This document shows, one piece after another, positions 17,307 to 27,382 of a DNA stretch of 64,000 nucleotides. A program made the translations under genes and the position numbers. The notes under the pieces are model-generated. The model saw only the letters and a list, made by a program, of their open reading frames with translations, ran no database searches and was not told where the DNA came from. Each line of letters begins with the position of its first letter. The stretch's first letter is position 1. Origin of the DNA: Mesonia oceanica. Its GTDB lineage: Bacteria > Bacteroidota > Bacteroidia > Flavobacteriales > Flavobacteriaceae. The stretch is from positions 1 through 64,000 of the forward strand of contig NZ_CABVMM010000003.1 in assembly GCF_902499555.1 (NCBI RefSeq), read 5' to 3'.

Positions 17307-19310
17307 CTATTTATAGCTTCTAGTTTTTAATTCAATATTATTGAAGACCAATTCTTCTTTGTGAAGTTTAGCATCCATTGGGTTACCGGTGTATTCCCAA
17401 GCAGCTACATACCTAAAGTTCTCATCGTCTCTGAGTGCTTCTCCTTCTTCTGTTTGGTATTCTTCTCTAAAGTGACCTCCACAAGATTCATTTCTATGTA
17501 ACGCATCTTTGGCAAATAATTCTCCTAATTCTAAGAAATCTGCTACTCGTCCTGCTTTTTCTAATTCAGCATTCTTGCTCTCGGCAGTTCCTGTTACTTT
17601 AACATTTGCCCAAAAATCTGCCCTTAATTCTTTGATTTCTTCTAAGGCTTCTTTTAAACCTTGTTCGTTTCTAGCCATACCACATTTATTCCACATGATT
17701 TTTCCTAGTTTCTTGTGGTAATAGTCTACAGAATGCTTTCCGGCTGCGCTCATTAATTTTGAAATCCTTTCTTTCACATCTTTTTCTGCAGCTTCAAATT
17801 CTGGTGAATCGGTAGAAATTGCTCCGGTTCTAATATCGTGAGAAAGGTAATCGCCAATAGTGTAAGGCAATACAAAATAACCATCGGCAAGTCCTTGCAT
17901 TAAGGCAGAAGCTCCAAGTCGGTTAGCACCGTGATCAGAGAAATTCGCTTCTCCTGCAGCATAACAACCCGGAATGGTGGTTTGTAAGTTATAATCTACC
18001 CAAAGACCTCCCATCGTATAATGTACCGCCGGATAGATCATCATCGGAGTTTCGTATGGATTTTGATCTACAATTTTTTGGTACATCTGGAAAAGGTTTC
18101 CGTATTTAGATTCAACGACCTCTTTTCCTAACTTGATAATTTCTTCTTCAGAAGCATTTTTATGTCCAGAAGAGAAAGCTTGTTCTTTTCCATAACGCTT
18201 AATTGCGCTAGCAAAATCTAAAAATACTGCTTCTCCTGTTTTATTAACTCCAAATCCGGCATCACAACGCTCTTTTGCAGCTCTGGAAGCCACATCACGA
18301 GGCACTAAGTTACCAAAAGCAGGATACCTTCTTTCTAAGTAGTAATCTCTTTCATCTTCAGAAAGTTCTGTAGGTTTCTTCTTTCCTTCCCGAATTGCAA
18401 TCGCATCTTCTTTTTTCTTGGGTACCCAAATACGTCCATCGTTACGAAGAGACTCCGACATCAAGGTCAATTTAGACTGATGATCTCCTGAAACTGGAAT
18501 ACAGGTGGGGTGAATTTGCGTATAGCAAGGATTGGCAAAATAAGCTCCTCTACGGTGTGCTCGCCAAGCAGCCATCACATTACTTCCCATCGCGTTGGTA
18601 GATAAGAAAAATACATTTCCATAACCTCCGGAAGCTAAAACCACGGCGTGAGCTGAATGTCTTTCAATTTCTCCGCTCACCATATCTCTGGCGATAATTC
18701 CACGGGCTTTTCCATCAACCAATACCAAATCCATCATCTCGTGACGGTTAAACGATTGTATTTTACCACGGTTAATCTGGCGGTTCATTGCAGAATAAGC
18801 ACCTAGTAACAACTGTTGTCCCGTTTGCCCTTTGGCATAAAAAGTTCTAGAAACCAATACACCTCCAAAAGAACGGTTGTCTAAGTACCCGCCATATTCA
18901 CGAGCAAAAGGAACTCCTTGGGCTACGCATTGGTCGATAATATTTCCTGATACCTCAGCAAGACGATAAACGTTCGCTTCACGAGAACGGTAATCACCTC
19001 CTTTTACAGTATCGTAAAAAAGACGGTAATCTGAATCACCATCTCCCTGATAATTTTTTGATGCATTGATCCCTCCCTGCGCGGCAATTGAGTGCGCACG
19101 TCTAGGAGAATCTTGGTAACAAAATGTTTTTACATTATAACCCAATTCTGCTAGTGTTGCTGCTGCAGCACCTCCTGCTAAACCGGTTCCTACCACAATA
19201 ACATCTATATTACGCTTGTTAGCTGGATTAACCAGGTTAATATCATTTTTATGTTTTGTCCACTTATCTTTAAGCGGCCCTTCTGGTATCTTTGATTCTA
19301 AAACTGACAT
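17307..19310 (-). CDS. sdhA: Succinate dehydrogenase/fumarate reductase flavoprotein subunit
   Basis: The 667-residue protein has an N-terminal FAD-binding [20 protein letters not shown], the covalent FAD histidine H73 in [11 protein letters not shown], a [11 protein letters not shown] segment and the C-terminal helical domain. The length and the [20 protein letters not shown] insert fit the type B enzymes of Bacteroidota, which pair with a single cytochrome b subunit. It oxidises succinate to fumarate. It lies 14 nt after sdhC and 75 nt before sdhB. Confidence 0.97.
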   Translation of the reverse strand: MSVLESKIPEGPLKDKWTKHKNDINLVNPANKRNIDVIVVGTGLAGGAAAATLAELGYNVKTFCYQDSPRRAHSIAAQGGINASKNYQGDGDSDYRLFYDTVKGGDYRSREANVYRLAEVSGNIIDQCVAQGVPFAREYGGYLDNRSFGGVLVSRTFYAKGQTGQQLLLGAYSAMNRQINRGKIQSFNRHEMMDLVLVDGKARGIIARDMVSGEIERHSAHAVVLASGGYGNVFFLSTNAMGSNVMAAWRAHRRGAYFANPCYTQIHPTCIPVSGDHQSKLTLMSESLRNDGRIWVPKKKEDAIAIREGKKKPTELSEDERDYYLERRYPAFGNLVPRDVASRAAKERCDAGFGVNKTGEAVFLDFASAIKRYGKEQAFSSGHKNASEEEIIKLGKEVVESKYGNLFQMYQKIVDQNPYETPMMIYPAVHYTMGGLWVDYNLQTTIPGCYAAGEANFSDHGANRLGASALMQGLADGYFVLPYTIGDYLSHDIRTGAISTDSPEFEAAEKDVKERISKLMSAAGKHSVDYYHKKLGKIMWNKCGMARNEQGLKEALEEIKELRADFWANVKVTGTAESKNAELEKAGRVADFLELGELFAKDALHRNESCGGHFREEYQTEEGEALRDDENFRYVAAWEYTGNPMDAKLHKEELVFNNIELKTRSYK

Positions 19311-19324
19311 AATCTTTCTACGTA

Positions 19325-20020
19325 TTATAAGTTATTGATATAGTGGTAAAGAGCTATAAAAATAAAGCCTAAAGGGATTATAATAGCATAAGCTACTGTA
19401 AAACCTCTTAATCCTTTAGCGTATTTATTGTTCCAACCAACAGATTGGAAAGATGAAGAAAAGCCGTGCAATAAGTGTAGCATCAAGAAAATAAATGATA
19501 CGACATATAAAATCACACGAATGGGGTCTTGGAATTTCTCTACTAATTCCCCATAATATCTTCCGGCATCTTCAGGATGTCCTTCTATGTATTTGTGTAC
19601 CAATTCAGGTACCCAAAAATCGTAAAAGTGCAATCCAAGAAATGCCAATACCACTAATCCAGAATAAATCATATTTCTAGACATCCAACTGGAATTTCGG
19701 TTTCCTTTGTAGCTTACATAATTGATAGCTCTTGCTTTTCTATTATGTATCTCTAAAACTATACCCATTACAAAATGAAAAACCACTCCAAAAATAAGAA
19801 CGGGTTGTAACACTGCTTGCACAAGAATGTTGGTACCCATAAAGTGGGACCATTCATTAAATGTATCCGGAGAAATTACAGATGAGAAGTTGATGGTAAA
19901 GTGTTGACCTAAAAATAGAACAAGAAAGAGTCCTGATAAAGCCATAGCAAATTTTTTTGCTACAGAAGATTTTATTAATCCACCCATTGGTTTTGAGTAT
20001 TTAGATAAATTTTCACACAA
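19325..20020 (-). CDS. sdhC: Succinate dehydrogenase cytochrome b subunit, type B
   Basis: The 231-residue protein has five hydrophobic helices, the first being [20 protein letters not shown]. Conserved histidines for two b hemes lie in [19 protein letters not shown] and MLHLLHG. It is one long subunit instead of separate SdhC and SdhD. The annotated start gives [14 protein letters not shown]; the internal Met12 could be the true start. It anchors SdhAB to the inner membrane and reduces menaquinone. It is first in the operon. Confidence 0.95.
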   Translation of the reverse strand: MCENLSKYSKPMGGLIKSSVAKKFAMALSGLFLVLFLGQHFTINFSSVISPDTFNEWSHFMGTNILVQAVLQPVLIFGVVFHFVMGIVLEIHNRKARAINYVSYKGNRNSSWMSRNMIYSGLVVLAFLGLHFYDFWVPELVHKYIEGHPEDAGRYYGELVEKFQDPIRVILYVVSFIFLMLHLLHGFSSSFQSVGWNNKYAKGLRGFTVAYAIIIPLGFIFIALYHYINNL

Positions 20021-20179
20021 AAATAAGCTTCCAAATACTTACTGGCAAACTTTCACAATCGTTTCTGCTTATTTAGAATTAGTATAAGCTATTACGTTTT
20101 CGTAAAAAGAAAGCTCAAAAAAAATTATCAATCCAACAGCTAACAAACGTTTATTTTTATAATTTTAGGCTTGTAATTT

Positions 20180-20293
20180 GGGCGCATCCCTGCGGGTCGG
20201 GCTCTCGCGAGTCGCTTTTTTGTTTTGTTATTTCGAGCGGAGTCGAGAAACAAAACAAAAAGAGCTTCAACAAATCGCTCCATCCCTTGCGCA
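20180..20293. repeat. Bacteroidota-type dispersed hairpin repeat
   Basis: This G+C-rich island in an AT-rich gap begins GGGCGCATCCCTGCGGGTCG and ends GCTCCATCCCTTGCGC. In the middle, TTTTTGTTTTGTT and AACAAAACAAAAA are inverted arms around TTCGAGCGGAGTCGAGAA. Such GGGCG-CATCCCTGCGGGTCGGGCT elements and TTCGAGCGGAGTCGA words recur in flavobacterial intergenic regions. A relic of the second word is at 23126-23150. It lies between sdhC and cbpA. Confidence 0.6.
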
Positions 20294-20311
20294 AACCATA
20301 GCAGTTATATA

Positions 20312-21232
20312 ATGGATTTTATAGATTATTACCAACTTTTAGGAATTAACAAATCGGCAAGCGAGGCAGAAATAAAAAAGGCCTATCGCAAAATGGCTAG
20401 AAAATACCATCCCGATTTGCATCCCAATGATCCTGAAGCACAGAAAAAATTTCAGCAAATCAATGAAGCCAATGAAGTGCTCAGCGATCCTGAAAAACGT
20501 AAAAAATACGACCAGTACGGTAAAGATTGGGAACATGCTGAGCAGTATGAGCAAGCCCGTCAACAACAAAGTTCCGGCGCAAGACAATCCGGCGGCTTTG
20601 GAGGCTTTAGCGGTGGTCAACACTATTCCGGGAATTTTGATGACGATACTTTTTCAGACTTTTTTGAGCAAATGTTTGGTGGACAGGCCAGAAGTAGAGG
20701 GACGGGGAGAACAGCGCAATTTAAAGGCCAAGATATTCAAGCCAATCTTCAATTAAACTTAACCGATGTTTATAAAAGTCAAAAACAAGTCATCAATGTT
20801 AATGGTAAAAAAATTAGGTTCACGATTCCTGCCGGGGTTGAAAATGAACAAACCATTAAAATAAAAGGTTATGGCGGAGAAGGTATTAATGGCGGTCCCA
20901 AGGGAGATTTGTTTATTACCTTCCATATTTTAAACAATACTTCCTTTAAACGTGAAAAAGCCAATTTGTATAAAACTGTCGAAATCGATTTGTACACCGC
21001 TATTTTAGGAGGAGAAATCACCGTGGATACCATTGATGGAAAGGTGAAACTGAAAGTAAAACCAGAAACACAAAGCGGTGCCCAAGTGAAGCTAAAAGGC
21101 AAAGGTTTTTCTAACTATAAAAAGGAAAATGAATTTGGTGATTTGTATTTAACCTATCAGGTGAAATTGCCCAAAAATCTTTCCGCTAAAGAAAAAGAAC
21201 TATTTAAAGAACTTCAAAAATTAAGCTCATGA
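20312..21232 (+). CDS. cbpA: DnaJ-family co-chaperone (CbpA-like)
   Basis: The 306-residue protein starts at ATG 20312. A longer frame runs back to 20225 but only covers the dispersed repeat, so I reject that start. The J domain (about 3-70) includes the HPD motif in [13 protein letters not shown]; a G/F-rich region ([14 protein letters not shown]) and a DnaJ C-terminal substrate-binding domain follow. There is no Cys-rich zinc finger, as in class II DnaJ/CbpA proteins. It stimulates DnaK. The CbpM-like gene follows with a 4-nt overlap, a conserved pairing. Confidence 0.93.
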   Translation: MDFIDYYQLLGINKSASEAEIKKAYRKMARKYHPDLHPNDPEAQKKFQQINEANEVLSDPEKRKKYDQYGKDWEHAEQYEQARQQQSSGARQSGGFGGFSGGQHYSGNFDDDTFSDFFEQMFGGQARSRGTGRTAQFKGQDIQANLQLNLTDVYKSQKQVINVNGKKIRFTIPAGVENEQTIKIKGYGGEGINGGPKGDLFITFHILNNTSFKREKANLYKTVEIDLYTAILGGEITVDTIDGKVKLKVKPETQSGAQVKLKGKGFSNYKKENEFGDLYLTYQVKLPKNLSAKEKELFKELQKLSS

Positions 21233-21519
21233 AGTCAGAAGATTATATAGAGATCACAGAAATTTGTACTTACTACAAGGTAGAACAACATTTTATTGAG
21301 CAACTTCGGGATAGTGGATTTTTAGAGTTGGTAGTAATTCAACAAAAAGATTATTTGCCTTATCGATTTATTCCAAAATTTGAAAAATTGCGACGCTTGC
21401 ATTACGAATTGGATATTAATTTGGAAGGTTTAGAAGCTATTGAAACTTTATTGGAAAAAGTAGAAGAATTGCAAGAAACCAACCGGAAATTGAAAAATAG
21501 ATTGTCGTTATACGAATAA
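21229..21519 (+). CDS. cbpM: CbpM-like chaperone modulator
   Basis: The 96-residue protein has an N-terminal MerR-like winged helix ([20 protein letters not shown]) and a C-terminal coiled helix ([20 protein letters not shown]). These features match CbpM, which binds the J domain of CbpA and blocks its action. It overlaps the cbpA stop by 4 nt. Confidence 0.85.
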   Translation: MKSEDYIEITEICTYYKVEQHFIEQLRDSGFLELVVIQQKDYLPYRFIPKFEKLRRLHYELDINLEGLEAIETLLEKVEELQETNRKLKNRLSLYE

Positions 21520-21602
21520 GTTCAACTTTTCTTTCTAAAGTTTTATCACTTCCGGAAAGGAATTTGAATAGGCTTTCATAAATTTGAAAAAATTCAATAT
21601 TT

Positions 21603-22895
21603 ATGAGATATCAACCTATAAATTCAGATTTATTTATAAAAAACCGCAAAAACTTTATGGCGCAAATGAAGCCCAATAGTTTAGCGGTTTTCAATTCTAA
21701 TGACACTTATCCAATTGGTGCCGATAGTACCATTCCTTTTCAACAAGACCGAAATATTTATTACCTCAGCGGGGTAGATCAAGAAGAAAGTATTTTGGTG
21801 TTGTTCCCTGATGCTCCCCATGAAAAGCATAAGGAAATCCTTTTCTTGACCGAAACCAATGAACACATTGCAGTTTGGGAAGGGGAAAAGCTTACTAAAG
21901 AGAAAGCCTTGGAAACCTCTGGGGTGAAAACCGTGTATTGGTTAAAAGATTTTCATAAGATTCTTCATGAATTAATGGCACAAAGTGAAACCGTATACAT
22001 CAATACCAATGAACATTATCGTGCCAATGTAGAAACCGAAACCCGCGAGGCGCGTTTCAATAAGTGGTTGCGAGACAATTATCCAGCACATTCTGTAGCC
22101 AAAAGTAATCCTATTTTACAGCGTTTACGTTCCGTAAAAGATCAGCTGGAATTAGACGTGATGCAGCAAGCATGCAACATCACCGAAAAAGGCTTCAGAA
22201 GAATTTTGAGTTTTGTAAAACCTGGCGTTTGGGAATATGAAATTGAAGCAGAATTTATGCACGAATTCTTGCGTAACCGTTCTAAAGGGTTTGCCTATAC
22301 GCCGATTGTAGCTTCCGGGCAAAATGCGAATGTGCTTCATTATATTGAAAACAAGGCACAATGTAAAGAAGGCGAATTAATATTATTGGATGTGGGAGCT
22401 GAGTATGCGAATTACGCCAGTGATATGTCGAGAACCATTCCGGTGAGCGGAAAGTTCAGTAAGCGTCAGAAAGAAGTTTACAATAAAATTAATCAAATCA
22501 AAAAAGATGCAACGAAGATGTTGGTGCCGGGAACCGATTGGGCCGAGTATCACAAGGAAGTAGGGAAGATGGCCACTTCAGCATTTTTAGATTTAGGAAT
22601 CTTAGATAAAGCCGACGTTCAAAACGAGAACCCGGACTGGCCTGCCTATAAAAAATACTTTATGCACGGTACTTCTCATAACATTGGTTTAGATACCCAC
22701 GATTATGGATTGTTGCACGAACCTATGCAAGCCAATATGGTATTTACCGTAGAACCGGGCGTTTATTTACCAGAGGAAGGCTTCGGGATTCGTTTAGAAG
22801 ATGATGTCGTGATTCAGGAAAAAGGAGAACCTTTCAACCTGATGCGTAATATCCCTATTGAAGCTGATGAAATTGAAGACTTGATGAATAGCTAG
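21603..22895 (+). CDS. pepP: Xaa-Pro aminopeptidase P family (M24B)
   Basis: The 430-residue protein has an N-terminal creatinase/aminopeptidase P domain (about 1-170) and a pita-bread catalytic domain. Metal ligands are visible: the two aspartates in LLDVGAEYANYASDMSRT, the His in FMHGTSHNIGLDTHD, Glu in VEPGVYL and Glu in GIRLEDDVV. It removes N-terminal residues in front of proline using two Mn or similar ions. It is cytoplasmic, with no signal peptide. It is 83 nt after cbpM and probably separately transcribed. Confidence 0.93.
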   Translation: MRYQPINSDLFIKNRKNFMAQMKPNSLAVFNSNDTYPIGADSTIPFQQDRNIYYLSGVDQEESILVLFPDAPHEKHKEILFLTETNEHIAVWEGEKLTKEKALETSGVKTVYWLKDFHKILHELMAQSETVYINTNEHYRANVETETREARFNKWLRDNYPAHSVAKSNPILQRLRSVKDQLELDVMQQACNITEKGFRRILSFVKPGVWEYEIEAEFMHEFLRNRSKGFAYTPIVASGQNANVLHYIENKAQCKEGELILLDVGAEYANYASDMSRTIPVSGKFSKRQKEVYNKINQIKKDATKMLVPGTDWAEYHKEVGKMATSAFLDLGILDKADVQNENPDWPAYKKYFMHGTSHNIGLDTHDYGLLHEPMQANMVFTVEPGVYLPEEGFGIRLEDDVVIQEKGEPFNLMRNIPIEADEIEDLMNS

Positions 22896-23204
22896 GTTTA
22901 TGCTGTTTTGCTGAACCTGTACATCCGGCAGGCGGACTTCTTTCAGCTATCTCATCTGATATTTGATAAATGTCACGTTGTGTTTTTCCAAGCGTGATGT
23001 TAGTTTAAATTTATATAGACCTCACAGGTTTTAAAACTTGTGAGGTCTTTTTTTATATGAAAATTCTAATTTTATTGAAAAGCTGTTTATCTTGATCAAG
23101 ATTATCTGTATGGAATTTTGAAAAGACATTTCGACTCCAGTCAATGTGACAATTCAAGGTGACGTACTTCTGTAGATGTTTTTACTTTACGTTAAACAAG
23201 TGAG
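22896..23204. other. Intergenic region without a gene
   Basis: I see no coding sequence here. It holds the terminator-like repeat at 23017-23048 and, near 23126-23150, a TTTCGACTCCAGTCAATGTG word related to the dispersed TTCGAGCGGAGTCGA repeat. The Nramp promoter must lie at its right end but no TAnnTTTG box is convincing. Confidence 0.6.
23017..23054 (+). terminator. Near-palindromic terminator repeat, copy 1
   Basis: AGACCTCACAGGTTTT (23017-23032) and AAAACTTGTGAGGTCT (23033-23048) pair over 16 bp with one G-U. T residues follow. A related sequence is at 51346-51385. This is a family of dispersed intergenic hairpins that also work as terminators. Confidence 0.8.
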
Positions 23205-24419
23205 ATGCTCAAAAAATTAAAAGAATTGGGTCCCGGTATTTTGGTCGCAGCAGCCTTTATAGGTCCGGGAACGGTAACCACGGCCACCATCGCCGGTGCA
23301 AAAACAGGATATACCTTGCTTTGGGCAATTTTATTTTCTGTGATTGCTACCACTTTTCTTCAAGAAATGTCGGTAAGGCTTGGAGTGATCGCTAAGCTGG
23401 GGGTTGGGGAGGCGCTTCGCAAGAAGACCCAAGGTTCTTTTTGGCGAATTCCAGTGATTGTTTTAGTGATTTCTGCCATATTAATTGGGAATGCAGCTTA
23501 CGAAGCGGGAAATATTACCGGAGCTGTTCTTGGTTTTAAAGTTTCAGAAGTAGCGGGTATTAATCCGCTTATTGTTGGGGTGGTAGTGTTAGCTTTTCTT
23601 TTACTTTTTTCAGGAAAATACAAGCTTATCGAAAAGTCTATTTTAGGCTTAGTAGGAGTGATGGGGCTTGTGTTTTTAGTTACTGCTATCATATTAAATC
23701 CAGATTGGTCGCAGGTGTTGAGGGGGTTGTTTTTACCCAGTGTTTCTGAAGATAATACCTTGTTAGTGGTTGGGATTATTGGGACAACGGTGGTTCCTTA
23801 TAATTTATTCTTGCATGCTTCTACCGCCAAAGAGAAATGGAAAAACTCGAAATCTTTAAAAGTAGCTCGTTTAGATACTGTCTTATCGATAGTTTTAGGC
23901 GGGATCATCACTATGGCAATTCTTGTAGTCTCGGCAGTAGCTTTTGAAGGGAAATCAAAAGAAATTCAGGATATTAGCGATTTGTCATTTCAGTTGAAAC
24001 CTTTACTGGGAAGTTGGTCTTCATCTTTTGTATCATTCGGTTTTTTGGCGGCAGGAATTTCTTCAGCAATTACCGCTCCGCTAGCAGCAGCTTTTGCTAC
24101 GGCAGAAATTTTGGGATGGCATTCGACCTTGAGCAGTAAAAAATTTAAATTGATTTGGATAAGTGTATTGGTGTTGGGGCTTGTTTTTGCTTCTCTGGGT
24201 TATCGACCAACACAGCTTATTTTATTCTCTCAAGTTGCCAATGGAATTTTACTGCCTGTCATTGCTGCTTTTTTATTATGGATAGTGAACGACCGAGAAC
24301 TCCTTAAAACCCATAAAAACAATTTTTGGTTGAATATTTTGAGTGGGATCGTGATTTTGATTTGTGTGCTGTTAGGGTTGAAAAGTATTTTTTCAGCTTT
24401 CAGCATACATGTGTTTTAA
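23205..24419 (+). CDS. Nramp-family transporter with altered metal site
   Basis: The 404-residue protein has about eleven membrane helices and follows the Nramp fold. The key metal-binding words are changed. TM1 has GPGT (residues 20-23) where Nramp transporters have DPGN. TM6 has TTVVPYN (194-200) where they have AxxMPHN. The metal-binding Asp and Asn, the Met thioether and the pathway His are therefore all absent. It is usually annotated as a Mn/Fe transporter, but the substrate may differ. It is monocistronic, between two hairpin terminators. Confidence 0.88.
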   Translation: MLKKLKELGPGILVAAAFIGPGTVTTATIAGAKTGYTLLWAILFSVIATTFLQEMSVRLGVIAKLGVGEALRKKTQGSFWRIPVIVLVISAILIGNAAYEAGNITGAVLGFKVSEVAGINPLIVGVVVLAFLLLFSGKYKLIEKSILGLVGVMGLVFLVTAIILNPDWSQVLRGLFLPSVSEDNTLLVVGIIGTTVVPYNLFLHASTAKEKWKNSKSLKVARLDTVLSIVLGGIITMAILVVSAVAFEGKSKEIQDISDLSFQLKPLLGSWSSSFVSFGFLAAGISSAITAPLAAAFATAEILGWHSTLSSKKFKLIWISVLVLGLVFASLGYRPTQLILFSQVANGILLPVIAAFLLWIVNDRELLKTHKNNFWLNILSGIVILICVLLGLKSIFSAFSIHVF

Positions 24420-24425
24420 ATTAAA

Positions 24426-24458
24426 AAAGCCTAACCTCTTTAAAAGACATTAGGCTTT
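24426..24458. terminator. Bidirectional terminator
   Basis: AAAGCCTAA (24426-24434) and TTAGGCTTT (24450-24458) form a 9-bp stem flanked by A residues on the left and T-rich sequence on the right. It serves the convergent Nramp and alcohol dehydrogenase genes. Confidence 0.8.
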
Positions 24459-24483
24459 ATAAAAGTCTTAATGAATAAAGCGT

Positions 24484-25539
24484 TTAGTTTTTCAGCGACT
24501 TCATATCAATAACAAAACGGTACTTAACATCAGATTTGGTGACGCGCTCAAAAGCTTTGTTGATGTTTTGCATATCAATCATTTCAATATCAGAAACGAT
24601 ATTGTGCTCGCCACAAAAATCTAACATTTCTTGAGTTTCGGGTATTCCGCCAATCACAGATCCGGCAACAGTTCTTCTTTTTCCTATTAATAATCCCCCG
24701 TGCATTTCTTCTAGTGGCTCAATAGCTCCAACCAACACCATGGTGGCATCTCTTTTTAAAAGATTGAGGTAAGGGTTAAGGTCGTGTTTTACAGGAACTG
24801 TATTCAATAAGAAGTCAAAAGAAGCTGCGTGCGCTTTCATCTGTTCTTTATCTTTTGAAATAAGCACTTCGTGGGCTCCTAATTTTTTAGCATCTTCACT
24901 TTTGTCGGGGGAAGTGGTAATCATCACTACTTTTGCTCCTAAAGCAGCAGCAAACTTTACGCCCATATGACCTAAACCTCCTAAACCAATGACGCCAACT
25001 TTATCTCCTTCTTTTACTTTCCAATGGCGAAGTGGAGACCATGTGGTAATCCCTGCACATAATAATGGAGCTGCTCCTTTCGCATCAATATTTTCCGGTA
25101 CTTTAAGTACAAATTCTTCACGAACCACTACACTTTCAGAATAACCTCCAAAAGTATGTCCGCCTAAATGCTCATCTTTACCATTGTACGTGCCCACCAT
25201 TCCGTTTTCACAATATTGCTCTAAACCTTCTTTGCAAGAATCACATTCTTGGCAAGAGTCTACCATACAGCCTACGCCTACTAAATCACCTTCTTTAAAT
25301 TTACTTACGCTGTCTCCGGCTTCTACTACACGTCCAATAATTTCGTGCCCAGGCACTACTGGATATTTGGAGTTTCCCCAATCGTTTCGTACTTGGTGAA
25401 TATCACTGTGGCAAACCCCACAATACAAAATATCAATTTTTACATCGTTGGGTAAAACTTCTCTACGTTGAATAGCTAATTGTTCTAAATCGGCATCATT
25501 AGCTTTTGCGCCGTATGCTTTTATTTCTACTTGGCTCAT
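24484..25539 (-). CDS. Zinc-dependent NAD(P) alcohol dehydrogenase (YahK/CAD-like)
   Basis: The 351-residue protein has catalytic zinc ligands C40 (LYCGVCHSD), H65-E66 (VPGHEIIG) and C160. The structural zinc cysteines are C96, C99, C102 and C110. The Rossmann motif is GLGGLGHMG. The cinnamyl-alcohol-dehydrogenase-like subfamily usually uses NADPH to reduce aldehydes. It stands alone, divergent from the SDR gene; the two could share aldehyde or ketone detoxification. Confidence 0.92.
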   Translation of the reverse strand: MSQVEIKAYGAKANDADLEQLAIQRREVLPNDVKIDILYCGVCHSDIHQVRNDWGNSKYPVVPGHEIIGRVVEAGDSVSKFKEGDLVGVGCMVDSCQECDSCKEGLEQYCENGMVGTYNGKDEHLGGHTFGGYSESVVVREEFVLKVPENIDAKGAAPLLCAGITTWSPLRHWKVKEGDKVGVIGLGGLGHMGVKFAAALGAKVVMITTSPDKSEDAKKLGAHEVLISKDKEQMKAHAASFDFLLNTVPVKHDLNPYLNLLKRDATMVLVGAIEPLEEMHGGLLIGKRRTVAGSVIGGIPETQEMLDFCGEHNIVSDIEMIDMQNINKAFERVTKSDVKYRFVIDMKSLKN

Positions 25540-25659
25540 ATTATAAATTTTGTCTTGAAATTAATGGATTTGTGGCTTCTTAAAAAATTTATGAAGATGG
25601 TTTAACCTTTTTTAACGCACTATATTGATGTAGGTTAGTATTTTTAAAAAAACTACTAG

Positions 25660-26532
25660 ATGAAAAAAATAGCGATTGTTACTGGAGCCAATACCGGTTT
25701 GGGGTTAGAAACTACGAAAGCTTTTGTAAAAGAAAGTATGGAGGTGGTGATGGCGTGTAGAGATTTAAGCAAAGCAGAAGAGGCAAAAACTGAAATTTTA
25801 AAAGAGTACCCCAATGCTCAACTGAGAATTTTACAATTGGATTTGGCAAGTCTTGATTCGGTGCGGGATTTTGCGAAAGCATTTAAAGCCCAATATGAGC
25901 AGTTAGCTATTTTAGTGAATAATGCAGGGTTGATGATTCCACCATATGGAACTACAGAAGATGGTTTTGAATTGCAATTCGGAATTAATTATTTAGGTCA
26001 TTTTCTACTTACGGGTTTACTCTTAGAGCAGTTAAAAAAGTCTGTAAATGGTGCTCGAATAGTAAGCTTAAGTAGTTTGGCACATCAATGGGGTGATATT
26101 TATTTTGAGGACCTTCAATTTGAAAAAAAATACGATAAGCAAAAAGCTTACGGGCAAAGTAAATTAGCTTGTCTCATGTTTGCTTATGAATTAGACAGAA
26201 GGTTAAAAGCACATCAGCTTTCTATAAAGTCTGTCGCAGCACATCCCGGACTTTCCAGAACTAATTTATTTCGGCATTTAACAGGCGTGATGAAATTACT
26301 AACTCCTTTTGTTTATCCGTTTACGCAATCTGCTAAAAGTGGAGCACAACCTCAAATTAAAGCGGCTTTAGATAAAAGTTTATCCGGAGGGGAATATCTA
26401 GGGCCTTCAGGGTTTCAGGAATATTCAGGAAAACCAAAAGTGGTCGGTTCTAGTTCCATTTCAAAAGATAAGAAGAAAGCAGAACGCCTTTGGAAGGTTT
26501 CGGAAGAACTATGTGGTTACAACTATCTATAA
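25660..26532 (+). CDS. Short-chain dehydrogenase/reductase, retinol dehydrogenase-like
   Basis: The 290-residue protein has TGANTGLG (8-15), NNAG (87-90) and the catalytic Ser (SLSS, about 138) with YGQSK (Y164, K168). The long C-terminal part resembles RDH/WW-oxidoreductase-like SDRs. It is an NADP-dependent oxidoreductase of unknown substrate. A strong terminator follows 4 nt after the stop, so the gene is a single unit. Confidence 0.9.
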   Translation: MKKIAIVTGANTGLGLETTKAFVKESMEVVMACRDLSKAEEAKTEILKEYPNAQLRILQLDLASLDSVRDFAKAFKAQYEQLAILVNNAGLMIPPYGTTEDGFELQFGINYLGHFLLTGLLLEQLKKSVNGARIVSLSSLAHQWGDIYFEDLQFEKKYDKQKAYGQSKLACLMFAYELDRRLKAHQLSIKSVAAHPGLSRTNLFRHLTGVMKLLTPFVYPFTQSAKSGAQPQIKAALDKSLSGGEYLGPSGFQEYSGKPKVVGSSSISKDKKKAERLWKVSEELCGYNYL

Positions 26533-26536
26533 AAAC

Positions 26537-26563
26537 GAAAAGCCGGCAAATAGCCGGCTTTTC
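26537..26563 (+). terminator. Rho-independent terminator after the SDR gene
   Basis: GAAAAGCCGGC (26537-26547) and GCCGGCTTTTC (26553-26563) form an 11-bp perfect stem around AAATA. The G+C-rich core and the T's in the right arm make it effective on the plus strand. Confidence 0.85.
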
Positions 26564-26599
26564 TCGTTCAAATTAAATAACCTCCTTACTCACACAAAC

Positions 26600-27376
26600 T
26601 TAAAAAAGGTTAACAGCAACTTGAATTGCACCGTATTCCTGTAACGGATTCCAAGAGGCGGTTGCCGAAACAGGTAATGTATAGTCTAAAATTTCTAAAT
26701 TTCGATTATATATCACCCCCACATTATTGATGTTGGAATGATCGCCATAAAAGTTAGCCTCGCTTAAGAAAGAAAATGCTCCACCTACAAAGCCGGCAAG
26801 CGACCAGTTTTCTTTATCTAAAAAAATGTAACTCGCTTCTACATAATTTGTAAATGCATTTTTTAATTCGCCATTATCGTCTACATAAGTGTCTCTACCT
26901 TGTACGATAGTTGCCCAAGAGACTTTCAGTGGGATTTTTTGAAACTGATAGGCCAAACTTACATCAATAAAGTGTGAGGTTTCTGCTCTATCGTAATTGA
27001 AAAAACCAACATCTGGATAATCACTATTGTTATTAATATCCCAAATGGCCAGTGTAAAGCCTTTATGCATAAAACTTACATAATAATCGTATTCGGTATA
27101 TTCTCCATTAAAAGATCTGCCTCCCCAAAGTCCGGCTTTAAAGAAACCGTTTTTTGAAGTGTAGTTAATGTCTGCTGCTGTTACTGGAGAATCAGAAACG
27201 TGATAACCTCTCCATAAATGCATGTTTTTCACTTGTAGGTTAAAATGAAACAGTTTTTCTTCGTCTTCCTTCTTCTCTTCGTTTCGCTCTTCGATAATAT
27301 TGTCTTGATCTTGCGAGAATACCGATTGAATGAGGAAGATCCCGAAGAAAAAAAATATATATTTTAATGATTTCAT
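26600..27376 (-). CDS. Outer membrane beta-barrel protein of the glycerol operon (TorF/Gcw_chp-like)
   Basis: The 258-residue protein has a signal peptide (ends VFSQ), a short acidic segment (EERNEEKKEDEE) and then alternating beta-strands ending in aromatic F (IQVAVNLF), as expected for outer membrane barrels. MHLWRGYHVSDSPVTAADIN resembles the N-terminal signature of the TorF/Gcw_chp putative porin family. It lies 6 nt downstream of glpF in the same operon, so it may let glycerol or glycerol phosphates pass the outer membrane. The substrate is inferred only from position. Confidence 0.78.
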   Translation of the reverse strand: MKSLKYIFFFFGIFLIQSVFSQDQDNIIEERNEEKKEDEEKLFHFNLQVKNMHLWRGYHVSDSPVTAADINYTSKNGFFKAGLWGGRSFNGEYTEYDYYVSFMHKGFTLAIWDINNNSDYPDVGFFNYDRAETSHFIDVSLAYQFQKIPLKVSWATIVQGRDTYVDDNGELKNAFTNYVEASYIFLDKENWSLAGFVGGAFSFLSEANFYGDHSNINNVGVIYNRNLEILDYTLPVSATASWNPLQEYGAIQVAVNLF

Positions 27377-27382
27377 GAGTTT

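Noticed and set aside
20225-20311. Upstream extension of the cbpA frame
   Set aside because: It translates the dispersed hairpin repeat, and the J domain starts right at ATG 20312.
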